Source of the DNA: Forficula auricularia
Lineage: Eukaryota; Arthropoda; Insecta; Dermaptera; Forficulidae
Reading direction: 5' to 3'
Length of the DNA: 64,000 nucleotides
Assembly: GCA_024734495.1 (NCBI GenBank)
Contig: JALMQS010000128.1
Coordinates: forward strand, 18,779,079 to 18,843,078
Shown here: piece by piece, positions 40,980 through 54,074 of the stretch
Position numbering within the stretch: the stretch's first letter is position 1
Layout of the letters: the number at the start of each line of letters is the position of its first letter
The notes under the pieces: generated by a model
What the model saw: only the letters and a program-made list of their open reading frames with translations
Database searches by the model: none
Told to the model about the DNA's origin: nothing
Program-made: the position numbers and the translations under genes

Positions 40980-43800
40980 TGTGACGAAAACCATCGTCAT
41001 ACTTATAATTGTGAATAAAATTAAATATTATATGTTAAAATAATTGTTTAAACTATAATTAAAATAAAGTGATATAAAAAAGAATTTGAATGAACGCTGG
41101 AAGGAACATGTAATGACATCTATAGACAAAGAGACCTCGATAAATCACCGCTGATTGATTAGTGTCGCCCTGTCGTGGCGTGATAACTAATTAAGTCTGC
41201 TTAGCTAGGAGGAAAGCGGCCTCCGGGCGAAAAGATCTCCCTCTTGTATATTGACCTTCAAAGTGATAACACCTAAGTCGTATGAGTCCCAGTGAATTAC
41301 ATCTGTTAGCAAAAAAAATCTTTGTGAATCCACCTAATCTCATTACATTTTGGATTTGTGAATGTGTCCGTGAACCTGTTACGTGTGATTCTACAGAGGG
41401 AAAAGGATATTTGCCAGAACTATCGGCAGACCTCCGACTTCGGCGAACACCGGCGTTGTCGGCGTGTGTCCTTGGACACGTGTTCAATTACCTGTGGAAG
41501 CCAACAGCTAAGTAAAACATTGAAGTGCATTCAATTGAATTATCAAACTCCCTACGTACTTTTTTTTTCAATATACAATTGAGCATAATTCGCGGCCGGT
41601 TCGAATTAATAACTAACGCGGGCTAAAATCAACGCATGGCGTCATATTGAACTCTTTGATGTTTCATTCAATTTCGTAAAAACTATTGAACTCAAACACT
41701 TAAAATATTTAAAATTAACAATTTAAAAATAAAAATTTATAAAATTTGTATTGAATTATATTTAACTTTAAGTTTGAATGATTAATTAAAGCAAACACTT
41801 TCAATCATCCCGGTCACCTTAATAAGGAATTAATCAAATTAAATTAAAAATCAAATACTAAATCAAAGTAATTTGATTGCAATAAAACATTCGAAAAAAA
41901 AAAACCTTGAATTAAAAGCAAATTTTTTTAATATTAAAATTAAATTAGCTGGTAATTGAAAAATACTAAAAGAAAGATGGCGGACCCACGCTGTGTCATG
42001 TGATCAGAATATTGAAACCGCGGGAGGAAAGTAATTCTGGGAATTGTCACTGCACTATTAGAAAAAAAAGTAAACAAAACAAGTTTAACTTATAGTAAAT
42101 GTATAGTTCCCAAATGGGTCGGTAGTATCCGAAGCAGTTGACAACTCCATTTCAATAAAACCTACCTAGTGGTCAAGAGAATAGTGACACAAATCACAGA
42201 CAAAATTCCGATCCATTCTTCACAATAAATCATTAAATCAATTGAATATGCATTGAAGCGTATTCCAATACCAGTTATTCATAAAACGTTTAAATTAAAT
42301 AATCGCGATTATTATTTAGCGGATGTGTTGTTGCAGAAAATTACCAAAATATAATAATAACCTTTATTGAGAAAATTTATTTTTAAATTAAAATTAATAA
42401 TATTATAAGAAATACATGATTATGACCAAAGGTTGAAATTGTTTAATTTAATTAATTAAATTAAGATTTGTGTGAAAATTTGAAAGAGTTAAACACCTGA
42501 TTGAAGTGTAATCAGGCAGTATATTTGACGTCAAATGAATCCGGGAAGAGAGTGACATCTGTCAAAACAAATAGTATTTGACAACTGTCAAAAAACATGT
42601 AAATAAACAAACCATGTCATCAACATTAATGAGTGGTTAAATCAAATAAACCAAAACTAAATAATTACATATAGATTAAATTAACTGATAAAGACTGCTA
42701 ATTGCATATAATTAGATAATAAAACTATTTATACCAAATTTAAAAAAAAAATTTAAATAAAACAAAATATTGTAACTCACCTGTCAAAATTTGACTGAAG
42801 GAATTAGGACCTTTTGAATATTAATTTTTATTAATACTGAATTCCCAATTAATTAGTTTCTCAAGTGAACAATCCATTCTGTACAGTTTCGATTAATTTA
42901 ATAGTGATAATTAATTTGAATAAATTATTTTATATTAAAATTTAAATTTCCAGTCAATTGGGTTGTACCAATCGATAATTCATTGTTTACATTTAATTAA
43001 TGTATTATTAGAACCAATTTTGAATAGATTGTTTACAATAACATTTTAACTTCAATTCTTGATTATTCTCAAGTGAAGAATTAATTGTTCACAATTAAAA
43101 TATCGTGATAAATTATTTCATTATTGTTATTATTAATTATAATTACTTACCTTAAGTTACCAACAAATTTATAATTGATAAATTTTGTTTACAAGGTAAA
43201 ATTAGTAAAGTCACGATTTCAATTATTATAAATAAACAATATTTTTAATATAAACAAATTCCAGTTACTTGAATTGAATTAATTTACCTCGTTCTATTAT
43301 CAATCCTTCTATAGACAATAAGATTTTTTTTCTTTTCAGCTTCCAATTTCAGGTAACTGATCGCTCCAGTTCGTTTTACCCTCAATTATAAAGAAAATTT
43401 TCTACCAGGTTGATTTTTAGTTTATTTTTTCAAGTATCTGTTCCATAAGGTACTTCCCTGTGCAGCATCTTTAGCCTCATCAATATTTCACTTAATTAAC
43501 GGGGGGCTAATCACCATAACATCATTTAGACCAACAAGGGCGCAACTTAGCGAAGCAGATAAAGACCACTAACACCTTTAAATTCAGCATTGCGCCTTTT
43601 AATATAATTTATAGAGCGTCTAAGCATAGCAGATTATCTCCCTAAGTACACCCTGCTCGTAAACCATTTTATTGTTGCAACCTACTCAATATTGTCTCAT
43701 CTTCAATATTGAGGAGAAGTGCAAGAGTAGCTTGGTCAGAGCGCAAACTGGGCGAAGTAAAATAAACAATAAATTATTTTACAAGTCCAGGTTTGTCACA
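40980..43800 (+). repeat. Candidate 3' LTR, about 2.8 kb
   Basis: Starts TGTGACGAAAACC right after the polypurine tract; GTTTGTCACA at 43791..43800 provides matching TG...CA ends with the 6-bp inverted TGTGAC/GTCACA. Internal sequence is AT-rich with no convincing gene. This is very long for an LTR, and the other LTR is not seen (it may be in or before the gap), so the right edge is provisional. Confidence 0.5.
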
Positions 43801-44380
43801 ATATATACGTCTACCTTTGGATTTCGATTGTCTCATATGGCGAATAGGATTTTACTCGGTTACAATGCACACACGAGATTTATTATGTTACTATACAATG
43901 GTTGGCTATTTGGAGTTTGAAATTTCAATTTTTATCCCTATGGGTTTAGGAGAGCTTGATAACAATCATGAATAATTATACGAGATTAATGATAATCTAA
44001 GATCTTATCCTACCACATAGGTATATATAAATATAATTCATTTTGAAAGATATTTTCAACATTCAAAAAAATAACCTCGTTTACAATTAAATTATTTTAT
44101 ACGTATACCTAATAGAATAATTGAATATGAATGAATCACATCACATAAATTCCTATATAGTTTGTTTGGTATGCAAAACAAAACTTCAAATGTTATTAAC
44201 TTATATATATATTAAACAAATTCAATAACTTTGAATACAATTGAAATAGTATGGGGGCTTCTTTTGAAGAAATAAATTATTATTATCAAAACTTTAAATG
44301 AGTAAATAAAGATTGATATAGACAAAATTCCGTCTTCCATTAAAGGCTTTAATACTTATATTGATAGTTTTTTTTTTTGT
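43801..44380. other. No gene recognised
   Basis: AT-rich sequence with short open frames of no recognisable family between the LTR and an M1 repeat copy. Confidence 0.4.
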
Positions 44381-45022
44381 TTTTTAATTTGAAAATCTTA
44401 TAATTTTAATTTTTAACATCCCTCCCACCCCCTTTAATTTTTGTGTTCGATTTCAACCAAAATCTAATCAGCTCTTAATCTAAATGTACCAAAACTACAT
44501 TTGAAATTTTGTTTTGATATTCACCCTAGTTTTTGAGCTAGTGCGTCCACAAAAATTTGGTAAGGAACTAAGGTATTAACAGACATTTTGACAAAACAAT
44601 TAATATCTCGAAAAATATAATTATAATTTTTTCAATGTTCACTTATTAGGGCTTTTTTGAAGATAAAAATGCCTTGGTTTCGCTCAAGTTTTTTAATCAA
44701 AATACACTCATTGACAAAATTAGCGGAAAAACCAAAAAAAGCTATAATTCGATTTAAAGCGACTATTATCAATTAGTTTCTTTAGTAATTTGTTAAAATA
44801 TTATTTTTAAACTTAATTTTAATTAATAACTCACATATTTATTGATTTTTCCTCAAATCTCACATTTTATTTAAATTTTATAAAAATTTTCTTTATTAGG
44901 CACATTGTATCAAATTGCTTATTTGCTTAGAATTACAATTTTTTCTTAAAACATTGATTGAACAAAGTTGATTTATCATTAAAATTGGCTCGTCAGACAT
45001 TAAACTCGACATTAAATGCAAA

Positions 45023-46030
45023 ATGACGGACCTAAGAGAAGTTGAGGTCGCCATAGCTGTTACGTTAATTGAAAACAGCAAAAGGACGTACAAAGAAGTG
45101 TGGTTGGAATGCTTGCTGTATCGGAAACTACTATACAATGATATCGCAACATTGAACAATACAAGAGACGTGAAGACCAATTTAGAAAAAGAGCTACATC
45201 CACTAGAGACGATAGATTTATTGATAGCTCTGCTCTGAGAAATCGTACCGGAAGTGACATCCGAAATCAACTGAAACAAGTGAGACAGGCGACAGTGTCT
45301 GTTAAGACAGTTAAAAGAAGACTGAACGAAGCTGGATTACCATCACAAACACCGGACAAGGGTTCCATTTTAGAGACACGTCATCGAGTAGAGCGCCCAC
45401 AATTTGCAAAAAAACATGAGAATTGGTCTGAGATGGATTGGAGCCATGTTTTGTTCACAGACGAATCAAAATTTTGTCTGAAGCTAGACGATGGAAGGGT
45501 GAGAGTGTGGAGACATCGCAATCAGAGGTACCATCAATGGAACATTCTTCCGCGGACGGATTTCGGTGGCGGCTCTGATATGGTTTGGGGTGGCATTTCT
45601 TTAGGGGCACGTGCGGAATGAGACGCCGTGGAAAATGGGTCAATGAATGCTGAAAGGTATATTTCAGACATTCTGGAAGATTATGGAATGCCTTTCGCAC
45701 CATACATTGGCGACCAATTTATTCTAATGGATGATAACGCTCGCTCTCACGTTTTGTTTGTTCAAGTTTGTCGCTATTTGTCATCAGTGAATTTACCGAC
45801 AATGAATTAGCCTGCACGCTCTCCAGATTTAAACCCTATTGAGCATGTCAGGGACATGTTGGGAAGACCATTGAAGAAGAGATCTCTAGCTACTGTTACC
45901 AAGGAACTGAAAAATGCACTTCTTGAGGAAGCGTATCGCATACCTCAAAAATTCATTGATAACACAATTAAGAGGATGTCTAGGAGAGTTAAATGTGTTA
46001 TCCGAGCCAGGGGAGAGAATACATATTATT
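45023..46030 (+). pseudogene. Tc1-like transposase (DDE type), broken
   Basis: The helix-turn-helix amino-terminus (from MTDLREVEVAIAV) and the rest are in different frames. The catalytic domain shows LFTDESKF, LMDDNARSH and SPDLNPIEH, i.e. Asp, Asp and Glu, with about 35 residues between the last two. It is disrupted by at least one frameshift near 45236, a TGA near 45619 and a TAG where Trp is expected before PARSPDLNPIE. It ends at TAA near 46030. Not functional. Confidence 0.85.
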
Positions 46031-46061
46031 AAAACAATTTAAATTTTTTATAAAGAAAAAA

Positions 46062-46825
46062 CTTTGCCAGTGGTGTGCTATGCTGATGACGCGGTCCTGA
46101 TGGCGGAGTGCGAAGAGGACCTTCAAATTCTCCTGGACAAATTCTCTGAAAATTCCGATCGGCTTAACATGCAAGTCTCTACCACTAAGACAAAATGCAT
46201 GACGATTGCAAAAGCTTCCCTTAGGTGTAACTTAGTCATCAACAACAGTCCAATAGAACAAGTCCCAAGCTTTAACTATCTGGGAGTTCAGATTTCTAGC
46301 AGACGAAACCTTAAGGAAGAAGTAACTTCGCAAGTCATCAAAGGAGCAAAAATTTCGGGCTGCCTATCCAATCTAGTCTGGAAAAATAAGTTTATGTCTT
46401 CCGAAAGTAAAATTAGGATATATAAGACCTGTGTTCGCCCGATAATAACATATGGGGCTGAGTCCAGGGCAGACACAACCGTTACAAAGCAGCTTCTCCG
46501 GACAACTGAGATGAGAGTTGTAAGAGCCATCCATTCGAAGACCCTACATGACAAAATCCGGAGCGAACACCTTAGGAAAATAAGCGGTCTTCAGGACATA
46601 GTCGATTGGGTTCATGTAAGAAGAAGATGCTGGGCTGCCCATGTAGACAGAATGCAAGACGACCGTCTCCCGAAAATATTGGCAAAAAACCGTCCCGAGG
46701 GGGTCAGAAGCCGTGGAAGACCAAAAAAACGATGGAAAGAGAGTTATGACCCTGAAGACTGATTATAATATGTTGGAGAACAGGTGTTCACACCTATATA
46801 GAAGAATAAGAAGAAGAAGAAGAAG
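46062..46825 (+). mobile_element. 5'-truncated LINE nested in the Tc1-like element
   Basis: A 764-bp insertion with a 12-bp target duplication ATAAAGAAAAAA (46050..46061 and 46826..46837) and an AAG-repeat tail. It is inserted in the same orientation as the transposase, after its stop. Confidence 0.8.
46064..46762 (+). pseudogene. LINE reverse transcriptase carboxy-terminal fragment
   Basis: A 232-residue open frame starts at the catalytic motif CYADDAVLM, continues through the KTKCMTI and FNYLGVQISS motifs, IYKTCVRPIITYGAES, and ends with the basic RSRGRPKKRW tail. It lacks the fingers and the endonuclease, so it is a dead fragment, though free of stops and therefore rather recent. It is not the family at 8702. 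The clade is probably RTE-like, but this is not certain. Confidence 0.8.
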
Positions 46826-47370
46826 ATAAAGAAAAAAATACAATCAAAAATTAAATCACTTAATTTCACATAAGACATATTTTTTTAATTTTTGATTATT
46901 TTGCAATTTGTTAATTAGTGTCAAAATTAGTTCAAAATTATCAAAACACTTAAAAAATAAATGTCTAAAAAAATATATATATATTTATATAAAATAAGCA
47001 TATTTTTCCGGCTTTTTCGACGTTCCGCTAATTTTGTCGACGAGTGTAGTTTAAGCCGTTTTTGAGATATTTCTAAAAAACGAAGTGAAAAAAATATGTG
47101 TGAGACTCATCCACATAAGCTCACGGGTGAAGTGAAATTTCTTTAGCCGTAAATGTTATTGAAATAATTTAAATTTCCTAATTTTAATAAATTTTATTTG
47201 TCATTAAATATTACTGGGTTTTAAAAAAAATTATTTCCCTTTTATTGAGTCAATTCCCCTTTATTGTAACCAACAAAAACATCAAACAGATACGTCGCTA
47301 AAGAAGTTTAGCTTCAAAAACCACTTTTTTCATGCACGATTACAATACTTGATGTGAGAAAAGGAAGACA

Positions 47371-48210
47371 ATCTTTGAATGACAGAGTATCACAATCTCC
47401 TAAACCCTAATATAGGTAGGTTCATCAAATTTTGAATTAACATTTTATATTCTATTTTTCGGGGTCCATGCTATGGTATATTTAAAATTTCTAGGAAACC
47501 TGAAGGTTCCTCGCTGATTGACTCAGACATTATTATTATTATATAGATAATTGATTCGTGAAATGGCATAAATCAATTCCTAACTGAACATGTTGTAGCT
47601 TACAAGAGAGATGTGGATTAAATGATTAATCGTCATGCATACTTTATAGGAAACATGTTCGCGAACAAAGATATAAAGCTGACATTACACTGGATGACAT
47701 ATGAAGTAGGATTAGGACTTGAAGAGCTTTGAACCATAACCCATGTTATTTGGCTCTCTTTACAGAATTGTAATTAATGTAGCTTAACAATTTCGGAAAT
47801 CAAAACGCCTATACATGGTTTTGCGATTTTATACATCAACTCTGTGAAATGCATGATCAAGTAAAAGTTGTTGTTTTTTAATCTTTTGTTTTACTCTCGT
47901 GTTATCTATATCCCATTTAACAATATTTATTGAATCAGATGAGACCCTTCGTTTATAAAAAATAAGTTATTTAAATATTTGTATTTGATATTAAAAGTGC
48001 TATTGATCTCTTTAGTTCTAGTCGAAAGAGCAGAAATCATACATAGTCCTGGCAATTTACGTAAAAAAAGGGCATTTATAGGAATTATGTCCCGGTAAAG
48101 ATTTTATTGCTGGAATACATTTATTGGTGCTCCAATATTAATACGCTAAGTTTTCTCCCAAATCTGAATTGTGGAATTTGCGCTGCGGATCTCAAAATGA
48201 GCAAATTTTG
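47371..48210. other. No gene; contains inverted R3 repeat
   Basis: 48040..48200 is an inverted copy of part of R3 (37400..37530). The rest is AT-rich with nothing recognised. Confidence 0.4.
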
Positions 48211-48225
48211 GGGTATCCGTTTGCC

Positions 48226-48305
48226 TTCGGCCTCCCTGGTGTAATGGTCAGCATGTCTGGCTGGCAACCCGGAGGTCTCGGGTTCGATTCTCGGCTATAC
48301 CCAGA
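48226..48305 (+). repeat. tRNA-like sequence, probable SINE head
   Basis: A-box TGGTGTAATGGTCAGC and B-box GGTTCGATTCTC are close to consensus, and an anticodon-arm-like hairpin (TCTGG/CCGGA) and T arm can be drawn. The acceptor stem does not pair at normal spacing, so a functional tRNA is unlikely. Confidence 0.5.
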
Positions 48306-48714
48306 CATTTTTTCTGTAAGTATAGGGTCTGGAAAAAAATTAAGTGGGGGATAAATTTAACCTAATTTATCGAACAGAGAATTTACTAATGCTCGAAGCC
48401 CCTAAAAACATGGTAAATTGGATATTGGATTGTATCTAACTTTCTGAGATTTGGCTCGTGATCCCGGCTTCTTTCCTTCTACTCTGTTCTTTTCCCGATA
48501 GAGGCCTTTAGGGGATGAATCTTTTGGTATATCTCCTCACATCAATATCATTAAAAAAATGATCCAAATCCTCAAAATGGACGTTTGTTCTTTAGTTAAT
48601 CACCATTTTGCGGATTCCCATGCAGATTCGCAAGATGGTATGGGATCCCTCAGGCTTTCAAATGATGCTGAATCCCGCGAGATTGCGGGATCCCTCTTTG
48701 TGCAATACCTACTT

Positions 48715-49330
48715 AAAAGGTCACTTTTGAGGATTTGGATCATGTCTTGTCATGGAAAATTCTGCATATCTATCAATTTAAGACTTTTAACAAAAAAGTG
48801 GTCCAAGTAAAAGTTCAAGTCAACAAAATTTCTTAGAGAATGAGATAGGAATCATGTTTCCGAGATAAACTGCGATTTTTTGCAAAAATTTGGAGTTTTT
48901 AAAAACTTCAACCTCATTGCGGCACGGGTTACCATTATTGAATTAAGAAGGAACTTTGACAATCTCATTTTCTAGCCAATTGGGATCAATGGGGTCCATA
49001 CAGTAGATATGGTGAAAAAAATCTCAAATATAGCCTTGTTACCATAATGCATTTATATAGTACCGGTTCTATTAAACCAAAATGGATGAAATTGTTATCA
49101 TTTTACGCGGAATTTAAACAGCTTTAATTTATTTAATAAATATCTTTTTTATTTGGTAAGCTGTTTTAGAGTTATTTAATAAAAAGTGAAAAAAAACGGA
49201 ATTTGCTCATTTTGAGGCGCGCAGGACAAATTCTACAATTCAGATTTTGGGGAAAACTTAGGGTACCAATAAAGGTATTTCAGCAATAAAATAGAGATAA
49301 TTCCAGTTAAAATCGTAATTTGCCTGGACA
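48715..49330 (+). repeat. Dispersed repeat R3 copy
   Basis: Contains the AAAAAAGTGGTCCAAGTAAA block shared with 7945..7970 and the GCGATTTTTTGCAAAAAT and GAGGCGCG blocks shared with 37030..37530. Non-coding. Confidence 0.55.
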
Positions 49331-49644
49331 ATCAAATAGCTTGTCTCATCTAAAACTGTTAAATCCATTGATAAAGAGAGTAACTCTCTCAAATAATTTC
49401 TAAGGAATCTTCGTGCGAGATTATCCTTGTTAATTGAATCTTTAGGAAGCATCCTTTCTTGTAATGACCATTTCCGTCATTATTAAAATTTGCCTTGTAC
49501 TTGCACTTGGCTTTATATTCAGGTGCAGTACTTACTATTTCAATCTTAAATATTTTTCAAAAATGTAATTCTGATAAGTATAGTTGTGTAATAAATCAAA
49601 CACAACTAAAATAATAATAAAGCATATCGGAGTGTTTTGCTCAT

Positions 49645-50275
49645 TAGGGTAGTACAGCCAGATATGAAATGAAAACAAGCGTCGAAACGACTACTGATAT
49701 ACTTACATCTTACCTGAGTTCAATATTAGAGTATCATAAGCATTCATATAAGGTCCGGAAATACCATGAGTATCATGAGCTTCTAAAACCTGCTGAAATT
49801 GTTAACACTAATCGCTACAGACAACAAATGATCAATTTCAACCAGGCATTGATCGAAAAACGACCAGAATGGGCCAGAAGACACGGCAAAGTAATTTTGT
49901 TACACGACAATGCGCCTGCACACAAAGCAAAACTGGTTCAGGATACAATCAAAGCACTTGGCTGGGAACTGCTACCCCACCCGCCGTATTCACAAGACTT
50001 GGCCCCTTCCGACTACCATATGTTTTCATCGATGGGACACGCATTGGCTGAGCAGCACATCGATTCCTACGAAGAAGTCGAAAATTGGGTGTCTGATTGG
50101 TTTGCTTCAAAAGACGAACATTTCTATTGGAGTGGTATCCACAAATTTCCAGAAAGGTGGTCAAAATGGGTAGAAAACAATGGTCAATACTTTGAATAAA
50201 ATATTTTTACTTTCCCATTAAATATTAGTGTTTCATTTTCACAAAAAAACACTCACTTCATACCGGTATACCTAT
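49645..50275 (+). mobile_element. Internally deleted mariner element
   Basis: Contains the carboxy-terminal half of a mariner transposase and ends near ACTTCATACCGGTATACC, a mariner-type right terminus. A decayed left end may be ATATGAAATGAAAAC at 49659. About half the transposase gene is missing. Confidence 0.65.
49669..50199 (+). pseudogene. Mariner transposase, carboxy-terminal half
   Basis: The 176-residue open frame shows the family's second and third catalytic aspartates, Asp80 in LLHDNAPAH and Asp115 in LAPSDYHMF, 34 residues apart as in DD34D mariners. Also present are EKRPEWARRHGKV and the conserved end FPERWSKWVENNGQYFE. The first 30 residues are not clearly mariner; the DNA-binding domain and the first catalytic Asp are lost. 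The lack of stops suggests a recent insertion. Related to the insect mellifera/cecropia-type mariners by the look of the motifs. Confidence 0.85.
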
Positions 50276-51389
50276 TATGTAATCGTGGACTTTTTGACGA
50301 CTGCCTGGTCGCTTCCGGTATCCTGATTTCAGTAAACGAGGCGGGCAAGAGAGAGGTTTACATTCATAATGACAAAATAGCTTAATCAACTAACTTTGGC
50401 TTCTTTTAACTTGGACAGTATAACAATAGATAATATGAATAATAACAATTTTAGTGTTTTTGAGTGAATTTTTTTTTTTGAATAAATTCAATATTCTGGT
50501 CGCCTGGAAAACCTCACACATTGGTCACCGTAAAGAGTAATAATTTCATTTTATAGCCACTTCTTTTATCTTTTACAATCACGAGCAAAAAAATAATTGA
50601 ATTTCGTAGCTTTTGTCAGAAATCGAACTTTAATTTGAAGTATTTTTTTCATTTAGAGTTTTTTAACAAATTCAATTTTTTTAAGTAAAGAAAAATATTG
50701 TCTTATAAAATATAAATAAATATAAGTAATAAAGTAAAATCAAAATATAAATAAATATAAGTAATAAAGTAAAATCAAAATATAAATAAATAACTGTACT
50801 AATTAAAATCCTCAAAATTTAGTCTGAATTTAAACTTGATTTACAACGTTGGTACGCCTGTATTTAGGCAACCGTTTGGGCGCAGAAGAATGAAAGCTGC
50901 GTAAGAGCTAGGCGAGTCCAGTCGTTGATGGAATCCTTCATAGGTTCATTCAAATCCTTGATGCTTCAAAACTTGAAGTTTCAAAAATCCCGACAGCCAA
51001 AATCCCGACAGCCCAACTTGATCGCCCAATTACAGACATTTGAAAAATCGTAATTTTTCTTATCTCAACGAACAGTTACTTTAGAAATAATTTGAGTATA
51101 TAGTACACCGGAGGCGTGTCCAAAAACGGCGGAGGGGAGGGGAAGAGAGGGGGGTGGAGAGCAGGGGTATCTCAAGAAATCAATTTTTCCGTTGTGAGCC
51201 TCTTAAAAGTTGCCAATTGGCTAAAAAATGATATTGGCAAAATTTCAGCGTAATCGGATAACATTACCCCGTGCCTCAACGAGATTGAAGCTTTGAAAAA
51301 TTGCAATTTTTTTGTAAAAATTCAGCTTTTCATTCAAAAAATGAAAACGACTCATCCTAGAATCTTGATTCGTATTTTATTAGCTAGGC
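50276..51389. other. No gene recognised
   Basis: AT-rich. A 36-base unit with AAATATAAGTAATAAAGTAAA is tandemly repeated near 50707..50790. Nothing else was identified. Confidence 0.45.
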
Positions 51390-52264
51390 CAGTGTTTCTA
51401 AACCTGTGTGCCGTGGCACACCAGTGTGCTGAGAGATTATCAAATGTGCTCAAGGCTTGTTGACAACAATTAAAATAATAAGCTCGCAGCTTTTGCAACA
51501 GCATTTGCAATTACCAATTTTTTCTTTTTTGTATAATACACTTATATTTAAGTTTATTAATTACTACGGCATATCTATAATTGCAGATTCTTGGAAAAAG
51601 TTCCCTTATTTTTCTTAATTAATAAATGTGCGGGGGGGGGGGGCTATTCTTTCATTAGAATCCGATCGAGGAAAATTAATAAATAGGGCGTGGATAGAAT
51701 TATCTAATTTCTTCCTTTATATGGAAGAAAATGCAACGATTTTAAATACAAGTCAAGACCTTTTCAGAATATTAAAGATTCAATTTTTAATTTCTATTAT
51801 TCTAGAAATGGCCTTTTGCTCTTGGATCAAAATTATACTCGTTATAGAGAGAGCAAATATTTAATTGAATATCAATCAAATTCAGAAAATAATGTGAAAA
51901 AAAATACTTGCTCTAACTGGCAAACATACTTACTGGATCATAAAAAAGTTTTACTTTTTTCTTCATTTTTATCATTCAATTGAAAAATTAAATTCATAAT
52001 AAGAAATCGTCTTAGAAAGTTTGTTCTGTAGCAAAATTGTTGTATTTTCAATGCGGAGAACTGTTTAGATTTTGGGCTTTCTAAGCCAGTGTTTCTCAAC
52101 CTGTATGCCCCGATATTTTTGACAAATAATTAAAATTGCATAGGTTTTGTAACTTGTAATCATAAAACTTTTATTTTGTTATTATTTTTTTATATTTAGG
52201 TGTGCCGCAAATAATTCTAGATATTTTTATTGTGCCATTAACCAAAAAAGGTTGAGAAACACTG
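51390..52264. mobile_element. hAT-like element pair
   Basis: Left end CAGTGTTTCTAAACCTG, right end AGGTTGAGAAACACTG; flanking 8-mers AGCTAGGC (51382..51389) and ATCTAGGC (52265..52272) agree at seven of eight positions. A second left-type end CAGTGTTTCTCAACC at 52087 suggests a smaller MITE (52087..52264) sharing the right end, nested or derived. No transposase frame. Confidence 0.65.
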
Positions 52265-53077
52265 ATCTAGGCTATTTTATTGACTTGAACTTTTACTTGG
52301 ACCACTTATTTGTTAATCTCTTATAGACCGAGAGCTAGTAAACATTTTTAATTACCACTTACCTACCAAAACAAACAATTAGTTATCAATATATTTATAA
52401 TCAATGATATAACTGTAATAAAGAGTTGAATGATATTTAAACTTGTGAGATAATGGAAGGTTTTCATTTCTTGTTTTCGACCCGTGAACAAATTACCCCT
52501 TGATGATTTGAATAGGCAACCCTTGCAGAATGGTAGTTCTATCATTTGCACACTATTCTATCGTTACCAGAGAAATATTGAAAGCTATATCATCATGTGC
52601 TGGCTGGCAGTCAGTCCTAAGCCGTCATAAATTCAACAATTAACCAACTTTATTGTTTGGAAATCAACCATCTGTTAAAATAGAATCTGAGATCGTAGGA
52701 ATATCTCTCTGCTATTTTAGAATTTGCTTGGCCATTTCTTATTTGCTGAGTTTAAGCCTGAATGATTGTAATGTCTGAAGGCTTTACTGCGATTAGAGCC
52801 ACTTTAAAATTCTGATGGGTGATCTTTATAGCGAGAGAGAATAACTTATTTAAATGCTACTAACAGAAACCCCCTCTTATTTCACGCTCCAGATTATTTT
52901 TTTACCTTCGGCGGGCATCTTACTGGACCCTGGACTCCGTAGTGAATTATAAAATAATAATTTAATGTTTCATTAATCGCATCCAAAATATAAATTATAT
53001 TATAATATATTAATTTGGTTATCGTCGAAATGTTAGGCACTGTTACATCCATATATTTCACACAAATTGGTCTACAA

Positions 53078-54074
53078 CAGGGCTGTCCAACCCGCGACCC
53101 AGCACTGCAATGAATGGGGCCCGACATAAAATTATAAACTTTCTCAAAACATTAAGATTTTTATGGACTTACTGGAAATCATATCTGATACAATCTGCTA
53201 TTTTTTTATTTTTCTAAAATAAGAAGAATTTGGAAAATCATTCCAAAAGTTTTCGAAGAATAAAAGGGCAGATTTTCAATTTTGAATGTGGAAAAATATA
53301 TCAAGATTTCCGAAAAAATAATCGCAATTGTACTTACTACTTACTTACTTACTAGCCAACGCCCACCCTTGCCTGTTGGGCCATTGGCGACGCGCTGACC
53401 AGTATAGATGGGCCATTTGGTAATCCGCCCACTCCTCATCCTCAAAAGTGTGATGCAAGGCCGGGCAGTCGGATAGATGTGCTGCATTCATGATCCCATG
53501 ACCACACAGCGGACATAATCGCAATTGTGGCATATTTTACTTGAAAACTTTCTGATTGTATGTATTCATTCAGAGATTGAACTGAAAGAAAAATCTAATA
53601 ATGTCTCGTTATTAAAATCTTATGAAAATTATCTAACCAAAAACAAATACTCCTGGCTTCATAATACTTATTCACTTTTTGGAAATATGAATTTTTAAAG
53701 GTACATAAACCTATTTTCAAGAATAAAATTCAAAAGCAAAGTTTATATGTAGAACTTTTAGGTAAAAAAATAATGAAGTTTCGAATATTTAAAAACCATA
53801 CTTCATCTGGTATTTACATTTTCTAAAATATTTATCATTTCAGTAATTAAAATTTTTGAAGTGTTAAATGATTTTAAAATTTTAATTACTGATGGAAAAG
53901 AGCTCAAAGATTTTGCACTTTGCCATTTTTCCTTCTATGTCATGGTGGATTACATTATTCTACACCATTAACTATCTTTTTTAATTGAAAAATATCAATA
54001 GAATTAGTATATTTTATATGCTTCCCTTTGTTTTTTCTTTAGGCCCATTTAAGGAAAAAGGTTGGACACCCCTG
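53078..54074. mobile_element. hAT-like element with nested LINE piece
   Basis: Ends CAGGGCTGTCCAACC and GGTTGGACACCCCTG, with perfect 8-bp target duplications GTCTACAA (53070..53077 and 54075..54082). The inside is AT-rich and non-coding apart from the LINE fragment at 53332..53514. Confidence 0.85.
53332..53514 (-). pseudogene. LINE 3' fragment encoding a Cys/His finger
   Basis: A 183-bp minus-strand insertion with a 14-bp target duplication ATAATCGCAATTGT (53318..53331 and 53515..53528) and an AAGT-repeat tail. It encodes a short segment with CPLCGHGIMNAAHLSDCPAL (the leading residues come partly from the duplicated target) and YWSARRQW, the zinc-finger end found after the reverse transcriptase in some LINEs. 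Severely 5' truncated. Confidence 0.7.

Larger units (their letters stand above)
44705..47046 (+). mobile_element. Tc1-like transposon
   Basis: Terminal inverted repeats of about 24 bases: CACTCATTGACAAAATTAGC at the left, and its reverse complement with two changes at the right end. TA target duplications flank it (44703..44704 and 47047..47048). It carries a decayed transposase gene and a nested LINE fragment (46062..46825). Confidence 0.85.
44380..47370. mobile_element. M1 repeat copy split by a Tc1-like element
   Basis: 44400..44704 and 47047..47345 match the right half of the M1 copy at 723..1496 (for example AATCTAATCAGCTCTTAATC and GATTACAATACTTGA). The Tc1-like element landed at a TA in the segment that reads AAAATAGTTTCAGCC in the uninterrupted copy. 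Confidence 0.6.

Noticed and set aside
41191..41582. Three overlapping frames inside the long LTR as a possible accessory gene
   Set aside because: They overlap on both strands, have no domain, and lie in sequence best explained as LTR.
44896..45279. 127-codon minus-strand frame
   Set aside because: It is the antisense of the Tc1-like transposase gene and its 5' region.
48226..48305. Functional tRNA gene (Ala or Gly type)
   Set aside because: Acceptor strands do not pair at the normal distance and the anticodon loop is one base too long; SINE origin is more likely.
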